Part shown: piece by piece, positions 9,198-20,205 of the stretch
Layout of the letters: each line of letters begins with the position of its first letter
Position numbering within the stretch: position 1 is the first letter of the stretch
Assembly: GCF_018138145.1 (NCBI RefSeq)
Contig: NZ_CP073104.1
Span: forward strand, 6,229,001-6,293,000
Origin: Pseudomonas sp. SCA2728.1_7
GTDB lineage: Bacteria; Pseudomonadota; Gammaproteobacteria; Pseudomonadales; Pseudomonadaceae
DNA length: 64,000 nt
Direction: 5' to 3'
Program-made: the position numbers and the translations under genes
The notes under the pieces: generated by a model
What the model saw: the letters and a program-made list of their open reading frames with translations, nothing else
Databases searched by the model: none
What the model was told of the DNA's origin: nothing

Positions 9198-10499
9198 TTA
9201 TCGGGCGCCGCCGGGTATAGCCGCCTGCGCCGTGCGCAGTTCATGTTTATTGCCACGGAACAACACCAGCGTCGCAATCAGCCCCAACACCGCCGCGCCA
9301 CTGAGCCAGATCCCCGGAGCAGCCTTGTTATCCAGCACATGAATCAGATACGTGCACGCCGCCGGGGTAAACCCGCCGAAGGTTGCCGTCGCCAGGCTAT
9401 AGGCCAGCGAAAACCCGGTCGTACGCACTTCCACCGGCATGATCTCGGTCAGCGCCACCACCATCGCGCCGTTGTATGAGCCGTACAGGAACGACAACCA
9501 CAACTCGACGATCAGCAAATGGCTGAAGCTCGGGTTCGCCACCAGCCACGACAGGGCAGGGTAAGCGGTCAGGATCGCCAGAATCGTCGCTGCCAGCAGT
9601 AAGGGTTTTCGGCCGATCTTGTCAGACACCGAGCCCATCACCGGCAACCAGAAGAAGTTCGACAGGCCGATGCACACCGTCACCAGCAATGCGTCGAAAT
9701 CCGACAGGTGCAGCTCGGCTTTGCCGAAGGTCGGGGTGTACGCGGTGATCAGGTAGAACGACACCGTGGTCATCACCACCAACGCCATGCCGGCGATGAC
9801 AATGCCAAAGTTCTGCCCGATCGAGCGGACAATTTCCCGCAGGGTAGGGCGGTGTTTCCGCGCCTGGAATTCCGGGGTTTCCTCCAGCGAGCGGCGAATG
9901 ACGAAGATCACCGGCACAATCATGCAGCCGATCAGGAACGGCACACGCCAGCCCCAATCACCCATTTGTTCCGGACTCAGCCAGTGGTTGAGGCCGACGC
10001 CCAGCAGGCCGGCGAAGACCACTGCCGCTTGCTGGCTCGCAGACTGCCAGCTGACGAAGAAGCCCTTGCGGCCCGGTGTGGCAATCTCAGCCAGATACAC
10101 TGACACGCCACCCAGCTCCACGCCGGCCGAGAAGCCTTGCAGCAAACGACCGAACAGTACGATCAGCGGCGCGGCGACGCCGAGGGTGGCGTAGCCCGGA
10201 ACGCAGGCAATCAGTACCGTACCGGCAGCCATCAGCGCGAGGGTGATGATCAAGCCTTGGCGGCGGCCATGACGGTCGATGTAGGCGCCGAGGAAAATCG
10301 CCCCCAGCGGACGCATCAGGAAGCCCGCGCCGAAGGTCGCCAGCGAAAGCATCAGCGAGGCGAAGGCACTGTCGGTGGGGAAGAAGGTTTTGGCGATGGC
10401 CGTGGCGTAAAAGCCATAGACCATGAAGTCGAACATTTCGAGAAAGTTGCCGCTGACAACGCGAAAGATCGCTTTGCCTTTGCCCGTGGTGGAGGACAT
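9198..10499 (-). CDS. MHS-family MFS transporter, citrate/tricarboxylate-proton symporter type
   Basis: A 433-residue, 12-helix major facilitator of the metabolite:H+ symporter family. The start of the protein ([23 protein letters not shown]) and the loop 2-3 signature [20 protein letters not shown] are diagnostic of MHS carriers such as CitA (citrate) and TcuC (tricarballylate). It sits in the inner membrane and would import a carboxylate with protons; the exact substrate cannot be read from sequence. It is a single gene, convergent with gap across a REP pair and divergent from apbE, with no catabolic neighbours. Confidence 0.85.
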   Translation of the reverse strand: MSSTTGKGKAIFRVVSGNFLEMFDFMVYGFYATAIAKTFFPTDSAFASLMLSLATFGAGFLMRPLGAIFLGAYIDRHGRRQGLIITLALMAAGTVLIACVPGYATLGVAAPLIVLFGRLLQGFSAGVELGGVSVYLAEIATPGRKGFFVSWQSASQQAAVVFAGLLGVGLNHWLSPEQMGDWGWRVPFLIGCMIVPVIFVIRRSLEETPEFQARKHRPTLREIVRSIGQNFGIVIAGMALVVMTTVSFYLITAYTPTFGKAELHLSDFDALLVTVCIGLSNFFWLPVMGSVSDKIGRKPLLLAATILAILTAYPALSWLVANPSFSHLLIVELWLSFLYGSYNGAMVVALTEIMPVEVRTTGFSLAYSLATATFGGFTPAACTYLIHVLDNKAAPGIWLSGAAVLGLIATLVLFRGNKHELRTAQAAIPGGAR

Positions 10500-10589
10500 G
10501 TTCAGGTACTCGCTATTGGATTTTGTATAAAGATGTTGCAGATCCTTTAATTCATAATGGCCGTCGCGGTTTTGCAGGGAGATGAATAA

Positions 10590-11606
10590 TTGTTCACTGG
10601 ACGATGGCTTTGGCTTGTGGTGTTGGCAGGTCTTTTGGTGGGCTGCGGCAATGGCGATTCCATGGAGAATTTCGGTGGGCCGACCATGGGCAGCACGTAT
10701 TCAATCAAGTACGTGCGTCACGCTGGCATGCCTGGGGTGAAGCAGGTTCGCAGTGAAGTGGAGGGCATCCTCGGCGAAGTCGATCGGCAGTTGTCCACCT
10801 ATCGCAATGATTCGGACATCGAGCGCTTCGACGCTTTGCCCGCCAACAGCTGTCAGAAAATGCCTGCGTCGGTACTCGAATTGGTCCGCACAGGCGAACA
10901 GCTGTCAGCGCAAAGCGAAGGCTCCTACGACCTGACCGTTGAACCGCTGATGAACCTCTGGGGCTTTGGCCCACAAGGCCGCGAAGAGAAAGTCCCTGAC
11001 GCCGCTGCGCTGGCCGAAGTGATGCAGCGAGTCGGTCACCAGCATCTGCATATCAGTGGCGATCAGTTGTGCAAGGATGCCGCCGTCGAGGTCGACTTCA
11101 ACAGCATCGCCGCCGGTTATGCCGTCGACACCATCGCCGCCAGGCTCGACGCATTGGGCATTCACGATTACCTCGCTGAAGCGACGGGTGAGTTAAAGGC
11201 AAAGGGTCGCAAGCTTGACGGCTCATCGTGGCGCATCGCCCTGGAAGAACCCCGCGACGATCAACAAGTCGCCGAGCGCATCATCGATGTCGACGGCTAT
11301 GGCGTTTCCACCTCCGGCGACTACCGCAACTATTTCCTGCAGGACGGCCGGCGCTATTCCCACACCTTTGATGCCCGCACGGGGGCACCGGTCCTACACG
11401 ACCTGGCGTCAGTCACGGTAATTCATCCTTCAGCGCTGATGGCCGATGGACTATCGACGCTGTTGCTGATTCTCGGCCCCGAAAGGGCGTGGGACTATGC
11501 CGAAAAACATGACATTGGTGCATTCTTTGTGATTCGTGCCGATACAGGTTTTGTCGTCCGCATCAACGCGGCTTTCGAACGCCTCAGTGGCAAGAAAACT
11601 GACTGA
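10590..11606 (+). CDS. apbE: FAD:protein FMN transferase ApbE (lipoprotein)
   Basis: A 338-residue ApbE. It attaches FMN covalently to threonine of targets such as Na+-NQR subunits, using FAD, on the periplasmic side. A TTG start at 10590, preceded by AGGGAGATG, gives a short lipoprotein signal with lipobox LLVGC. The typical [12 protein letters not shown] opening, the [12 protein letters not shown] motif (metal/flavin site) and the [10 protein letters not shown] segment are all present, as is the C-terminal TFDARTGAP. In P. aeruginosa the nqr operon lies close to mfd-gap and sthA, as I recall; here no nqr gene is visible in the window. Confidence 0.92.
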   Translation: MFTGRWLWLVVLAGLLVGCGNGDSMENFGGPTMGSTYSIKYVRHAGMPGVKQVRSEVEGILGEVDRQLSTYRNDSDIERFDALPANSCQKMPASVLELVRTGEQLSAQSEGSYDLTVEPLMNLWGFGPQGREEKVPDAAALAEVMQRVGHQHLHISGDQLCKDAAVEVDFNSIAAGYAVDTIAARLDALGIHDYLAEATGELKAKGRKLDGSSWRIALEEPRDDQQVAERIIDVDGYGVSTSGDYRNYFLQDGRRYSHTFDARTGAPVLHDLASVTVIHPSALMADGLSTLLLILGPERAWDYAEKHDIGAFFVIRADTGFVVRINAAFERLSGKKTD

Positions 11607-11803
11607 GAACAATACGAAAGCTGGCGTTGTAGTGCAGGCAAAAGTAGCCTACGACGCGACCAAGGGTTAATGTGCGCGGCGTTGACGCTTCTATAGACTG
11701 TGTCCGGGTTCTTGATTGACCCCCAATTGTTCCTTCGCGCCGCCGTTCGGCGTGATTTAGCCGCCGGTGCTGCTGGCACCGCGGCCTGTTCTGAGGAGTA
11801 CGC

Positions 11804-13198
11804 ATGGCTGTCTACAACTACGACGTGGTGGTGCTGGGTTCCGGCCCGGCGGGAGAAGGCGCGGCAATGAACGCCGCCAAAGCAGGGCGCAAGGTCGCGA
11901 TGGTCGACAGCCGTCGCCAGGTCGGCGGCAACTGCACCCACCTCGGCACCATCCCGTCCAAGGCACTGCGTCACTCGGTGCGGCAGATCATGCAGTTCAA
12001 CACCAATCCCATGTTCCGGGCGATCGGCGAGCCGCGCTGGTTCTCCTTCCCGGACGTGTTGAAAAGCGCCGAGAAAGTCATTTCCAAACAAGTCGCTTCG
12101 CGTACCGGCTACTACGCCCGTAACCGCGTCGACGTGTTCTTCGGCACCGGCAGCTTCGCCGACGAACAAACCATCGAAGTGGTCTGCGCCAACGGTGTGG
12201 TCGAGAAACTGGTGGCCAAGCACATCATCATCGCCACCGGCTCGCGCCCGTATCGCCCGGCGGATATCGATTTCCACCACCCGCGTATCTACGATAGCGA
12301 CACCATCCTCAGCCTCGGCCACACCCCGCGCAAACTGATTGTTTACGGCGCCGGCGTGATCGGTTGTGAATACGCGTCGATCTTCAGTGGTCTGGGTGTA
12401 CTGGTTGAACTGGTCGATAACCGTGGTCAGTTGCTGAGCTTCCTCGACTCGGAAATCTCCCAGGCGTTGAGCTACCACTTCAGCAACAACAACATCACCG
12501 TGCGCCACAACGAAGATTACGATCGCGTTGAAGGCGTCGACAACGGCGTGATCCTGCACCTCAAGTCCGGCAAGAAGATCAAGGCCGACGCCTTGCTCTG
12601 GTGCAACGGCCGTACCGGTAACACCGATCAATTGGGTCTGGAAAACATCGGCGTCAAGGTCAACAGCCGTGGCCAGATCGAAGTCGATGAGGCTTACCGC
12701 ACCTGCGTGCCGAACATCTACGGTGCCGGCGACGTGATTGGCTGGCCGAGCCTGGCCAGTGCCGCCCACGACCAGGGTCGTTCGGCCGCTGGCAGCATTG
12801 TCGATAACGGTAGCTGGCGCTTTGTGAATGACGTGCCGACCGGCATTTACACCATTCCGGAGATCAGCTCGATCGGCAAGAACGAGCAGGAGCTGACCCA
12901 GGCCAAAGTGCCGTATGAAGTCGGCAAAGCGTTCTTCAAGAGCATGGCGCGTGCGCAGATCGCCGGTGAGCCGCAAGGCATGCTGAAGATCCTGTTCCAC
13001 CGTGAAACCCTGGAAGTGCTCGGCGTTCACTGCTTCGGTTATCAGGCGTCGGAGATCGTCCACATCGGTCAGGCGATCATGAACCAGCCGGGCGAACTGA
13101 ACACCCTGAAGTATTTCGTCAATACGACGTTCAACTACCCGACCATGGCCGAAGCCTATCGGGTAGCGGCGTACGACGGCCTCAACCGGCTTTTTTGA
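11804..13198 (+). CDS. sthA: Soluble pyridine nucleotide transhydrogenase SthA
   Basis: A 464-residue cytosolic FAD enzyme that transfers hydride between NADPH and NAD+. The N-terminal FAD-binding fold ([22 protein letters not shown]), second nucleotide fold ([20 protein letters not shown]) and C-terminal dimerisation domain ([18 protein letters not shown]) are intact. As expected for SthA and unlike dihydrolipoamide dehydrogenase, the redox-active disulfide is absent: the motif reads [15 protein letters not shown], with only one of the two cysteines. GAGGAG stands just before the ATG. The gene is transcribed alone, with a GC-rich hairpin after its stop. Confidence 0.96.
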   Translation: MAVYNYDVVVLGSGPAGEGAAMNAAKAGRKVAMVDSRRQVGGNCTHLGTIPSKALRHSVRQIMQFNTNPMFRAIGEPRWFSFPDVLKSAEKVISKQVASRTGYYARNRVDVFFGTGSFADEQTIEVVCANGVVEKLVAKHIIIATGSRPYRPADIDFHHPRIYDSDTILSLGHTPRKLIVYGAGVIGCEYASIFSGLGVLVELVDNRGQLLSFLDSEISQALSYHFSNNNITVRHNEDYDRVEGVDNGVILHLKSGKKIKADALLWCNGRTGNTDQLGLENIGVKVNSRGQIEVDEAYRTCVPNIYGAGDVIGWPSLASAAHDQGRSAAGSIVDNGSWRFVNDVPTGIYTIPEISSIGKNEQELTQAKVPYEVGKAFFKSMARAQIAGEPQGMLKILFHRETLEVLGVHCFGYQASEIVHIGQAIMNQPGELNTLKYFVNTTFNYPTMAEAYRVAAYDGLNRLF

Positions 13199-13204
13199 CG
13201 GGCT

Positions 13205-13229
13205 CCGGCCGGTGGCCTGAGCCGGCCGG
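13205..13229. terminator. GC-rich hairpin after sthA
   Basis: CCGGCCGG at 13205-13212 pairs perfectly with CCGGCCGG at 13222-13229. There is no clear T-run, so this is at best a weak terminator or a transcript-stabilising stem between two convergent genes. Confidence 0.5.
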
Positions 13230-13240
13230 GGAGACCGATT

Positions 13241-13963
13241 TCAGCAATTCTCGAGGGTGGCAGTGGCCAAACCGGGAAAGTCTGTAATCAGGCTGTCAAC
13301 GCCGAAGTCGGCGAGTCTGCGCATCAGCGCAGGCTCGTTGACGGTCCACACCGACACATGCAGCCCCTGACGCTGCGCCTTCTGCAGGCGTTCCGGCGTA
13401 CACAGCGTCCAGTTCAGCGCAAGAATCTCACAGCCATAGCTGGCGGCGACCTTCAACGGATCGAGCCAGGCATATTCGGCGACCAGTCCGCGCGACACAT
13501 CCGGCACCAGATCCAGCGCTGCTTTCAGCACTTCCCGCGAACTCGAGGTAATGGTCACCTTGTCGAGCAGGCCATGCCGTTGGGCCATTTCACGAATCGC
13601 CAGCACCGTGGTTGCCGCGCGAGTGCGTGAAGCGCTTTTGACTTCCAGCTGCCAGTGCTCGAAATCGCACTTCTCGAACAACTCTTCCAGCGTCGGAATC
13701 GGGCACGGCTTGATCCAGCCGGGGCCGCCCTTGCGCGCGTCGTAAGTGACCAGTTCGGCGGCCGTGTGCTCGACGACCTTGCCGCGGCGTTCCGTGGTGC
13801 GTTTGAGGGTCGGGTCGTGGATGACCATCAACTCGCCGTCCTTGGACAGGTGCAGATCGAGTTCACAGCGGCGCACGCCGTGCTTGAGGCATTCCTGAAA
13901 ACTGCTCAGGGTGTTTTCCGGTGCTTCGCCCTTGGCGCCGCGGTGGCCATAGATGAGGGTCAC
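13241..13963 (-). CDS. Glycerophosphodiester phosphodiesterase (GDPD family)
   Basis: A 240-residue GDPD of the cytosolic UgpQ-like length with no signal peptide. It hydrolyses glycerophosphodiesters to glycerol 3-phosphate and an alcohol. The family signature is near the N-terminus: GHRGAKGEAPENTLSSF followed by CELDLHLSKDGELMVIHDPTL, giving the catalytic His residues and the Glu/Asp metal ligands. The start is GTG with AAGGAAG upstream. It lies 14 bp after the PilZ gene stop on the same strand, so the two are probably co-transcribed. Confidence 0.92.
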   Translation of the reverse strand: MTLIYGHRGAKGEAPENTLSSFQECLKHGVRRCELDLHLSKDGELMVIHDPTLKRTTERRGKVVEHTAAELVTYDARKGGPGWIKPCPIPTLEELFEKCDFEHWQLEVKSASRTRAATTVLAIREMAQRHGLLDKVTITSSSREVLKAALDLVPDVSRGLVAEYAWLDPLKVAASYGCEILALNWTLCTPERLQKAQRQGLHVSVWTVNEPALMRRLADFGVDSLITDFPGLATATLENC

Positions 13964-13977
13964 GGTGCTTCCTTAAG

Positions 13978-14559
13978 TTAAATGCCAGATTCGTTCTGTT
14001 CGCGGGCCAGACGTCGTTCCTGGGCCTGCTTCTGCAAGATATAGCGGGCGAGCAATTGGCGCTGGGCGTCGGTCAAGTGTTCGAACTCGGTGCCAACGTC
14101 GTACCCCTCGCCCTTGCGGTCGCAATGGGTGACGCGTGCGCGCAGCAACAGGCCCAGCGCTTGCGGCATCAGCACCAGTTTCACCGACAGGTGTGCACCG
14201 GTGGCAATCGGTGTCGGGTGCTGAAAGTCGATCCCGCCTTCGGAGATGATCACCGGTTGCGGCTCGCCGATATGGCCGAGCACGGTCAGGGCGACCACCT
14301 GGCTGAGCAGGTCGATGCGCTTGTTCTGGGATTTCAGGAACGCGGCGATGGCCCGGTCGCGCTCGCTGATCTGGCGCAACAGGTGCTGCGACTCGAATTC
14401 GCTCAGGTGCAGTTCGCTGAGCAGGTTGAAGAGTGGGGAAGCATCCTGCAACACTTCCTGGCCTGCGGCTTCGGGAGCGGACAGGGGCCGAATTTCCAGT
14501 GCGATCGTGTCCTCGATACGGTAGTATTCGCGGCGATCTTCTTCATCTAATGTCGACAT
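13978..14559 (-). CDS. PilZ-domain protein (PA2989-like)
   Basis: A 193-residue cytosolic protein with an acidic N-terminus (STLDEEDRREYYRIEDTIAL) followed by an alpha-helical middle and a C-terminal PilZ-type beta barrel. The RxxYR region lies at the extreme N-terminus and the second motif is degenerate (SEGGIDF rather than D/NxSxxG), so c-di-GMP binding is uncertain. It is co-directional with the glycerophosphodiesterase and divergent from lolC. The function is unknown; the neighbourhood matches the sthA-GDPD-PilZ-lolCDE order that I recall for P. aeruginosa. Confidence 0.75.
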   Translation of the reverse strand: MSTLDEEDRREYYRIEDTIALEIRPLSAPEAAGQEVLQDASPLFNLLSELHLSEFESQHLLRQISERDRAIAAFLKSQNKRIDLLSQVVALTVLGHIGEPQPVIISEGGIDFQHPTPIATGAHLSVKLVLMPQALGLLLRARVTHCDRKGEGYDVGTEFEHLTDAQRQLLARYILQKQAQERRLAREQNESGI

Positions 14560-14653
14560 GGCGAACCCATGGTAGCGGCGGTGGTCTGAGTGTAAAGCTG
14601 GTTATCGACCCCCGCCACAAGGACGTTCCTTTTCCCTCCGAACAAGCCCCGAC

Positions 14654-15904
14654 ATGTTCAGACCTCTCTTCGTATTTATCGGCACGCGTTATACCCGTGC
14701 AAAGCGTCGCAATCATTTTGTGTCATTCATTTCCCTGACTTCGATGATCGGGCTCGCCCTTGGCGTGGTCGTGATGATCGTCGTGCTCTCGGTGATGAAT
14801 GGCTTCGATCATGAGATGCGCACCCGCGTGCTGGGCATGGTGCCCCACGCGACCATTGAATCCACTGAGCCGATCAACGATTGGCAAAGCCTGGCGACCC
14901 AGGTTAAGCAGAACCCGCAGGTGACGGCGGTTGCGCCGTTCACCCAGATGCAGGGCCTGCTGACCAATAACGGTCAGGTGTCCAAGGTGTTGCTCAACGC
15001 CATCGACCCTGCGCTTGAGCGTAACGTGTCGATCATCGACAACTTCATGAAGCAGGGCAAACTCGACGATTTGACGCCGGGCAGCTTCGGCATCGTCATC
15101 GGCGACAAGGCCGCGACCAAGCTCGGCGTGGGCATCGGTGACAAGGTCACCTTCGTCGCGCCGGAGGTCAGCGTGACCCCGGCCGGGATGTTTCCGCGCA
15201 TGAAGCGCTTCACCGTGGTCGGCATCTTCCATGTCGGCGCCGGCGAGCTCGACGGCTATCTGGGCGTCACCAACCTGCAGGATCTGGCGAAGATGCACCG
15301 CTGGAAGCCGGATCAGGTGCAGGGCATCCGCCTGAAGTTCGATGACTTGTTCCAGGCACCGCGTGTGGCGTGGAACATCGCCCAGCAGCTTGGCGAAGAC
15401 CATTATTACGCCCGAGACTGGACCCGCACCCATGGCAATCTGTATCAGGCGATCCGCATGGAAAAAGCCATGATCGGCCTGCTGTTGCTGCTGATCGTCG
15501 CTGTCGCTGCGTTCAACATCATTTCCACGCTGGTGATGGTGGTCAACGACAAAAAGGGCGACATCGCCATTCTGCGTACGTTGGGCGCGACGCCGGGCAC
15601 GATCATGCGCACGTTCATGGTGCAAGGCACGGTGATCGGTGTGGTCGGCACGGCGATTGGCGCGGTGCTCGGGATTCTCGCGGCGCTTAATGTCAGCGCG
15701 GCGATCTCGGCGCTGGAAGGCCTGATCGGCCACAAATTCCTTAATGCTGACGTGTATTTCATTGATTATCTTCCGTCGCAGGTGCAGAGCCAGGACGTGG
15801 TCATGGTCTGTGCGGCGGCGTTGGTTCTGAGTTTCCTCGCCACCCTGTATCCCGCCTGGCGTGCCGCGCGCACCCAGCCGGCGGAGGCGCTACGTTATGA
15901 GTGA
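14654..15904 (+). CDS. lolC: Lipoprotein-releasing ABC transporter permease LolC
   Basis: A 416-residue inner-membrane permease with one N-terminal helix ([20 protein letters not shown]), a large periplasmic MacB-like domain and three C-terminal helices. LolCDE extracts outer-membrane lipoproteins from the inner membrane and hands them to LolA. The opening [20 protein letters not shown] is shared almost exactly with the second permease at 16659. The stop overlaps the region containing the lolD start, as expected for a tightly coupled operon. Confidence 0.95.
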   Translation: MFRPLFVFIGTRYTRAKRRNHFVSFISLTSMIGLALGVVVMIVVLSVMNGFDHEMRTRVLGMVPHATIESTEPINDWQSLATQVKQNPQVTAVAPFTQMQGLLTNNGQVSKVLLNAIDPALERNVSIIDNFMKQGKLDDLTPGSFGIVIGDKAATKLGVGIGDKVTFVAPEVSVTPAGMFPRMKRFTVVGIFHVGAGELDGYLGVTNLQDLAKMHRWKPDQVQGIRLKFDDLFQAPRVAWNIAQQLGEDHYYARDWTRTHGNLYQAIRMEKAMIGLLLLLIVAVAAFNIISTLVMVVNDKKGDIAILRTLGATPGTIMRTFMVQGTVIGVVGTAIGAVLGILAALNVSAAISALEGLIGHKFLNADVYFIDYLPSQVQSQDVVMVCAAALVLSFLATLYPAWRAARTQPAEALRYE

Positions 15905-15911
15905 GTCGGGC

Positions 15912-16595
15912 ATGAGTGAACAAGCAATCTTGAGCTGCCGCAACCTGGGCAAATCCTACGAGGAAGGCCCGGAATCGGTAGAAGTGCTGGCCGGCTTGCA
16001 ACTGGAGTTGCACCCGGGCGAGCGAGTGGCGATCGTCGGCACCTCGGGTTCCGGCAAAAGTACTTTGCTCAACCTGCTCGGTGGTCTGGACACACCGACC
16101 AAGGGCAGCGTCTGGCTCGACGGTGAAGAACTGTCGGCACTGAGTGAGAAGAAGCGTGGCCTGCTGCGTAACCGTGCCCTCGGTTTCGTTTACCAGTTCC
16201 ACCACTTGCTGCCGGAATTCACCGCGCTGGAAAACGTCTGCATGCCGCTGCTGATCGGCAAGACGCCAATTCCGGAAGCCCGTCAGCGCGCCACCGCGTT
16301 GCTCGAGCGCGTCGGCCTCGGCCATCGTCTGGAGCACAAACCGGCGGAACTGTCCGGTGGTGAGCGTCAACGTGTGGCCATCGCCCGAGCCTTGGTGAAC
16401 AAGCCGGGTCTGGTGATGCTCGATGAGCCGACTGGCAACCTCGACTCCCACACCGCGCAAGGCATTCAGGATTTGATGCTGGAACTCAGCACCTCCATGC
16501 GCACGGCGTTCCTGGTGGTGACCCACGACATGAACCTGGCTCGCCAGATGGACCGTGTGCTGCACCTGCAAGAAGGTTGCCTCACGCCTATCTGA
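15912..16595 (+). CDS. lolD: Lipoprotein-releasing ABC transporter ATPase LolD
   Basis: A 227-residue ATP-binding subunit that powers LolCDE. Walker A is [10 protein letters not shown], the signature is [16 protein letters not shown], Walker B is [12 protein letters not shown], and the switch histidine is in VVTHD. An upstream ATG at 15897 overlaps the lolC stop, but the start at 15912 ([16 protein letters not shown]) gives the family-typical N-terminus; I favour 15912 without certainty. Confidence 0.94.
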   Translation: MSEQAILSCRNLGKSYEEGPESVEVLAGLQLELHPGERVAIVGTSGSGKSTLLNLLGGLDTPTKGSVWLDGEELSALSEKKRGLLRNRALGFVYQFHHLLPEFTALENVCMPLLIGKTPIPEARQRATALLERVGLGHRLEHKPAELSGGERQRVAIARALVNKPGLVMLDEPTGNLDSHTAQGIQDLMLELSTSMRTAFLVVTHDMNLARQMDRVLHLQEGCLTPI

Positions 16596-16658
16596 TTGGC
16601 TGAAACCCGGCGCCTGCAAAGGCGTCGGGTCTTTTATTTTTATACGGTGCCCCAGCGA

Positions 16659-17903
16659 ATGTTCAGACCGTTATCGATCTTTATCGGCACGCGCTATACC
16701 CGCGCCAAGCGCCGCAATCGCTTTGTTTCGTTCATTTCGATGACCTCGATGATCGGCCTCGCCCTCGGCGTGCTGGCGATGATCGTGGTGTTGTCGGTGA
16801 TGAACGGCTTCCAGCGCGAAATGAGCTCGCGCATCCTCGGCATGGTGCCGCACGCGACCATCGTTGGTGTAAAGCCGATTGATGACTGGCAGCCAGTGGC
16901 TGCCGCCGCGATGAAGAATCCTGAAGTGACTGCCGCCGTGCCGTTCACCGAGATGGAAGGCATGCTCTCCTATAAGGGCCTGATGCAGCCGATCCAGATC
17001 AGTGGCGTCGATCCGGCGCAGGAAGGCAAGGTGTCGATCGTTGCCCAGCACATTGTGCAGGGGCGTCTGGATGCCTTGAAACCGGGCGAGTTCGGCGTGG
17101 TGATTGGTGAAATCACCGCACGACGTTTCCGCCTCAATGTCGGCGACAAAATCACCCTGATCGTCCCGGAAGTCAGCACCGCGCCGGGTGGCATCACCCC
17201 GCGTATGCAGCGACTGAACGTGGTCGGCGTGTTCAAGGTTGGTGCTGAACTGGACGGCTCGATGGGCCTGATCCACGTCGCCGATGCCGCGACCATGCAG
17301 CATTGGGAACCGAATCAGGTGCAGAGCGTGCGCCTGGCGGTGAAAGACCTGTACGCCGCGCCGAAAGTCTCCTCGGACATCGCTGCCGGGTTGGGCGCCG
17401 AGTTCAAGGCTGATGACTGGACCCACACCCAGGGCAGCCTGTTCAGCGCGATGAAAATGGAAAAAACCATGATCGGCCTGTTGTTGCTGATGATCGTCGC
17501 GGTGGCGGCGTTCAACATCATCGCGACCCTGATCATGGTGGTGAATGACAAGGGCGCGGATATCGCGATCCTCCGTACCATCGGCGCCACGCCACGGCAG
17601 ATCATGGCGATCTTCATGGTGCAGGGCACGGTGATCGGCATTGTCGGTACGATCATTGGCGGTGTGCTCGGCGTGATTGCGGCACTGAATGTCAGTCAGA
17701 TCGTGGGCTGGATCGAGCGAGTCAGCGGGCAACACATCTTCAGTTCGGATGTGTATTTCGTCAGCAATTTGCCGTCGGAATTGCAGGCTGGGGATGTGCT
17801 GTTGATCTGCTCGGCGGGCTTTATTCTCAGCTTCCTGGCGACGGTGTATCCGGCCTGGCGGGCGGCGAAGATCGAGCCGGCTCACGCCCTGAGATATTCG
17901 TAA
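16659..17903 (+). CDS. lolE: Lipoprotein-releasing ABC transporter permease LolE
   Basis: A 414-residue permease paralogous to lolC (same [17 protein letters not shown] opening, same final WRAAKIEPAHALRYS layout). With LolC it forms the heterodimeric channel for lipoprotein release. The start at 16659 is chosen over longer frames because it aligns with LolC and removes an unrelated leader. It is third in the lolCDE operon, 63 bp after lolD. Confidence 0.94.
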   Translation: MFRPLSIFIGTRYTRAKRRNRFVSFISMTSMIGLALGVLAMIVVLSVMNGFQREMSSRILGMVPHATIVGVKPIDDWQPVAAAAMKNPEVTAAVPFTEMEGMLSYKGLMQPIQISGVDPAQEGKVSIVAQHIVQGRLDALKPGEFGVVIGEITARRFRLNVGDKITLIVPEVSTAPGGITPRMQRLNVVGVFKVGAELDGSMGLIHVADAATMQHWEPNQVQSVRLAVKDLYAAPKVSSDIAAGLGAEFKADDWTHTQGSLFSAMKMEKTMIGLLLLMIVAVAAFNIIATLIMVVNDKGADIAILRTIGATPRQIMAIFMVQGTVIGIVGTIIGGVLGVIAALNVSQIVGWIERVSGQHIFSSDVYFVSNLPSELQAGDVLLICSAGFILSFLATVYPAWRAAKIEPAHALRYS

Positions 17904-17917
17904 ACCTTTAGACCGCT

Positions 17918-17992
17918 TTCGCGAGCAGGCTCGCTCCCACAGGGGATTTGTGAACGACGCAGATCCAATGTGGGAGCGAGCCTGCTCGCGAA
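17918..17992. repeat. REP doublet after lolE
   Basis: Inverted copy at 17918-17941 and direct copy at 17969-17992 of the Pseudomonas REP core, placed between the convergent lolE and cinS genes. Confidence 0.9.
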
Positions 17993-18011
17993 GGGGCCGG
18001 AACTGCTGGCC

Positions 18012-19361
18012 TCAATCTCCCTTGGGCAACTCAATCACAAACCGCGTCCATCCCGCTTCAGATTCGCAACGAATCTGCCCACCATGAGCGCGGACGATGG
18101 ATTGAGTAATCGCCAACCCCAACCCCGCATGCTCACTGCTGCCTTCCTGCCGCGCCGGATTGGCCCGATAAAACCGGTCGAACAGCCGCGGCAGCAACTG
18201 CGCAGAAACTCCCTCGCCACTGTTCTCGACTGAAATGCGCACAGCGCTCGGTTGATCAACGATCCGTAAACTCACATAGCCTTCAGCCGGGGTAAAGCGC
18301 AGCGCGTTATCCAGCAAATTCGACAAGGCTCGGCGCAACATGCTGCGATCACCCTCAATCCGCGCGTTGCCCTCACGACGTAGTTTGATCCCGGCGTCCT
18401 CCGCCAACGGTGCAAAAAACTCCAAAAGCACATCGGTCTCGTCCGCCAACTCCAGCGGTTCACGCTTGGGCATCAGCAAACCGTGGTCAGCCTTGGCCAG
18501 GTACAACATGTCGTTGACCAGTTGCGCCATCCATTGCAGCTCTTCGAGGTTGCTGTGCAGCGCTTCGCGGTAATCCTCGATCGGCCGTGGGCGGGTGAGG
18601 GTGACCTGAGTGTGGGTCAGCAGGTTCGACAGTGGGGTGCGCAGTTCATGGGCGATGTCGGCGGAAAACGCCGAGAGCCGCTGAAACGAGTCGTCGAGGC
18701 GTGCGAGCATGGCGTTGAAGCTGTGGGCCATTTCCGCAAGCTCTGGCGGGATTTGTTCTTCTGGTAGTCGGGCATTCAGCGATTGTGCGGAAATCCCACG
18801 GGCGACTGCACTCATGCGCCGCAATGGCCGCAAGCCGCTGCGTGCGGCCCAGGCACCGAGCAAAGCAGTGGCAAGCGCCGAGAGGCCGACGGTCAGCCAG
18901 ATCAGATGTTGCATGCGCTGCAGGAAGTGCTGGTGATGGGTGATGTCCAGCAACAAGGACAATTGCGGCGAGTCGGGTTTTTCCGGGTAGAGCGGGGCGT
19001 TGAGTACGCGGTAATCGGTACCGTCGTTGCTGATCGTCGACAGACCGGTTTGCTGCGGTAAATCCTTGGGGATTTGCGTCGAACTGTCATACCAGCGCTG
19101 GCCGTCGGCGCCGGTAATGCGCAACGACAGATCGGCCTGGCGACTCAGCTCATCCGCCAGCCGTGCTTCACGTTGGCCGGGTTGAAGATCCTGCAAAGCG
19201 CGGCGCAGGCCGATCAGCTTGCCGTCCAGTTGCTGCTGGTCGAGTTCAATGAAGTGCGCCTCGCTGGCGCGATTGAACAGCACGCCGGCGAACAGTGAAA
19301 CCACGGCGGTGCACGCAGCAAACAACAAGGCCAGGCGCGAACTGAGGGACAACCGACGCAT
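18012..19361 (-). CDS. cinS: Copper-sensing histidine kinase CinS
   Basis: A 449-residue inner-membrane sensor kinase of the CusS/CopS heavy-metal type: first membrane helix at residues ~8-28, a periplasmic domain, a second helix around residue 155-175, HAMP, the phosphoacceptor His in FSADIAHELRTPLSNL, and an ATPase domain with N (NLLDNALRF) and G boxes (GLGLAITQSI). Context decides the name: it is coupled to a response regulator, divergent from a Met-rich cupredoxin and queF, the arrangement described for the copper-responsive cin operon of P. putida. Its start codon overlaps the cinR stop. Confidence 0.88.
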   Translation of the reverse strand: MRRLSLSSRLALLFAACTAVVSLFAGVLFNRASEAHFIELDQQQLDGKLIGLRRALQDLQPGQREARLADELSRQADLSLRITGADGQRWYDSSTQIPKDLPQQTGLSTISNDGTDYRVLNAPLYPEKPDSPQLSLLLDITHHQHFLQRMQHLIWLTVGLSALATALLGAWAARSGLRPLRRMSAVARGISAQSLNARLPEEQIPPELAEMAHSFNAMLARLDDSFQRLSAFSADIAHELRTPLSNLLTHTQVTLTRPRPIEDYREALHSNLEELQWMAQLVNDMLYLAKADHGLLMPKREPLELADETDVLLEFFAPLAEDAGIKLRREGNARIEGDRSMLRRALSNLLDNALRFTPAEGYVSLRIVDQPSAVRISVENSGEGVSAQLLPRLFDRFYRANPARQEGSSEHAGLGLAITQSIVRAHGGQIRCESEAGWTRFVIELPKGD

Positions 19362-20041
19362 CAGGCGCCACGCTCTTCGAGCACGTAACCCATGCCGCGC
19401 ACGGTGTGGATCAGTTTGTTGGGGAATTCGTCATCGATTTTCAGACGCAATCGGCGGATCGCCACTTCGATGACATTGGTGTCGCTGTCGAAATTCATGT
19501 CCCAGACCTGTGAGGCGATCAGCGATTTCGGCAGCACCTCACCCTGACGGCGAAGGAGCATTTCCAGAAGGGCAAACTCCTTGGCGGTCAGGTCGATACG
19601 CTGGCTGCTGCGCTCCACGCGGCGGCGGATCAGATCCAGACGCAGGTCGGCCAGTTGCAGGCTGGTTTCCTGCGGTGTGGCGCTGCCGCGTCGCAACAGG
19701 CTGCGCACCCGCGCCAGTAGTTCGGAGAAAGCGAACGGTTTGACGAGGTAGTCGTCGGCGCCGAGTTCGAGGCCGTGAACCCTGTCCTCCACCGCGTCTT
19801 TGGCCGTCAGAAAAAGTACCGGCGTATCCAGCCCGGCGCTGCGCACCGCGTGCAGAATCTGCCAGCCGCTGCGGCCCGGCAGCATCACGTCGAGAATCAA
19901 CAGCGCGTAATCACCGCTCAATGCCAGTTGCTGACCGCTGTTGCCGTCGGCCACCAGCTCCGTATTGAACCCGGCCTCGGTCAGGCCCTGGCGCAGGTAT
20001 TGGCCGGTTTTCGCTTGGTCTTCGACGATCAACAGTTTCAT
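19361..20041 (-). CDS. cinR: Copper-responsive OmpR-family regulator CinR
   Basis: A 226-residue response regulator with an intact receiver (acidic EDQ pair, phosphoacceptor Asp in [10 protein letters not shown], Lys in DDYLVKPF) and a C-terminal winged helix ending [14 protein letters not shown]. Partner of the kinase whose reading frame overlaps its stop. It most likely binds the TGACAA-AG-TTGTAA element at 20114-20127 in the divergent promoter and activates cinA-queF on copper excess. Confidence 0.9.
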   Translation of the reverse strand: MKLLIVEDQAKTGQYLRQGLTEAGFNTELVADGNSGQQLALSGDYALLILDVMLPGRSGWQILHAVRSAGLDTPVLFLTAKDAVEDRVHGLELGADDYLVKPFAFSELLARVRSLLRRGSATPQETSLQLADLRLDLIRRRVERSSQRIDLTAKEFALLEMLLRRQGEVLPKSLIASQVWDMNFDSDTNVIEVAIRRLRLKIDDEFPNKLIHTVRGMGYVLEERGA

Positions 20042-20111
20042 GGGCGACTCGGTTTTGTTCGGGGTGTAGAAAGGAAAGCTTTATACCTTGAGAGCAGGCG
20101 ACAGGCGCCAA

Positions 20112-20140
20112 CCTGACAAAGTTGTAATCTGCCTGTCAGG
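20112..20140. promoter_or_regulatory. Candidate CinR/CusR-type copper box
   Basis: TGACAA-AG-TTGTAA at 20114-20127 matches the CusR/CopR-type palindrome TGACAA-nn-TTGTCA at 11 of 12 fixed positions. Around it, CCTGACA (20112-20118) and TGTCAGG (20134-20140) form a perfect inverted repeat with a 15-base gap. The site lies between the divergent cinR and cinA starts, 66 bp before cinA. Confidence 0.7.
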
Positions 20141-20205
20141 TAGATGCCAGCGCAGGCCGGCTAAAGTTTCCCACAGGCTGAACCTTATCTTGTTGGAGAA
20201 CGACC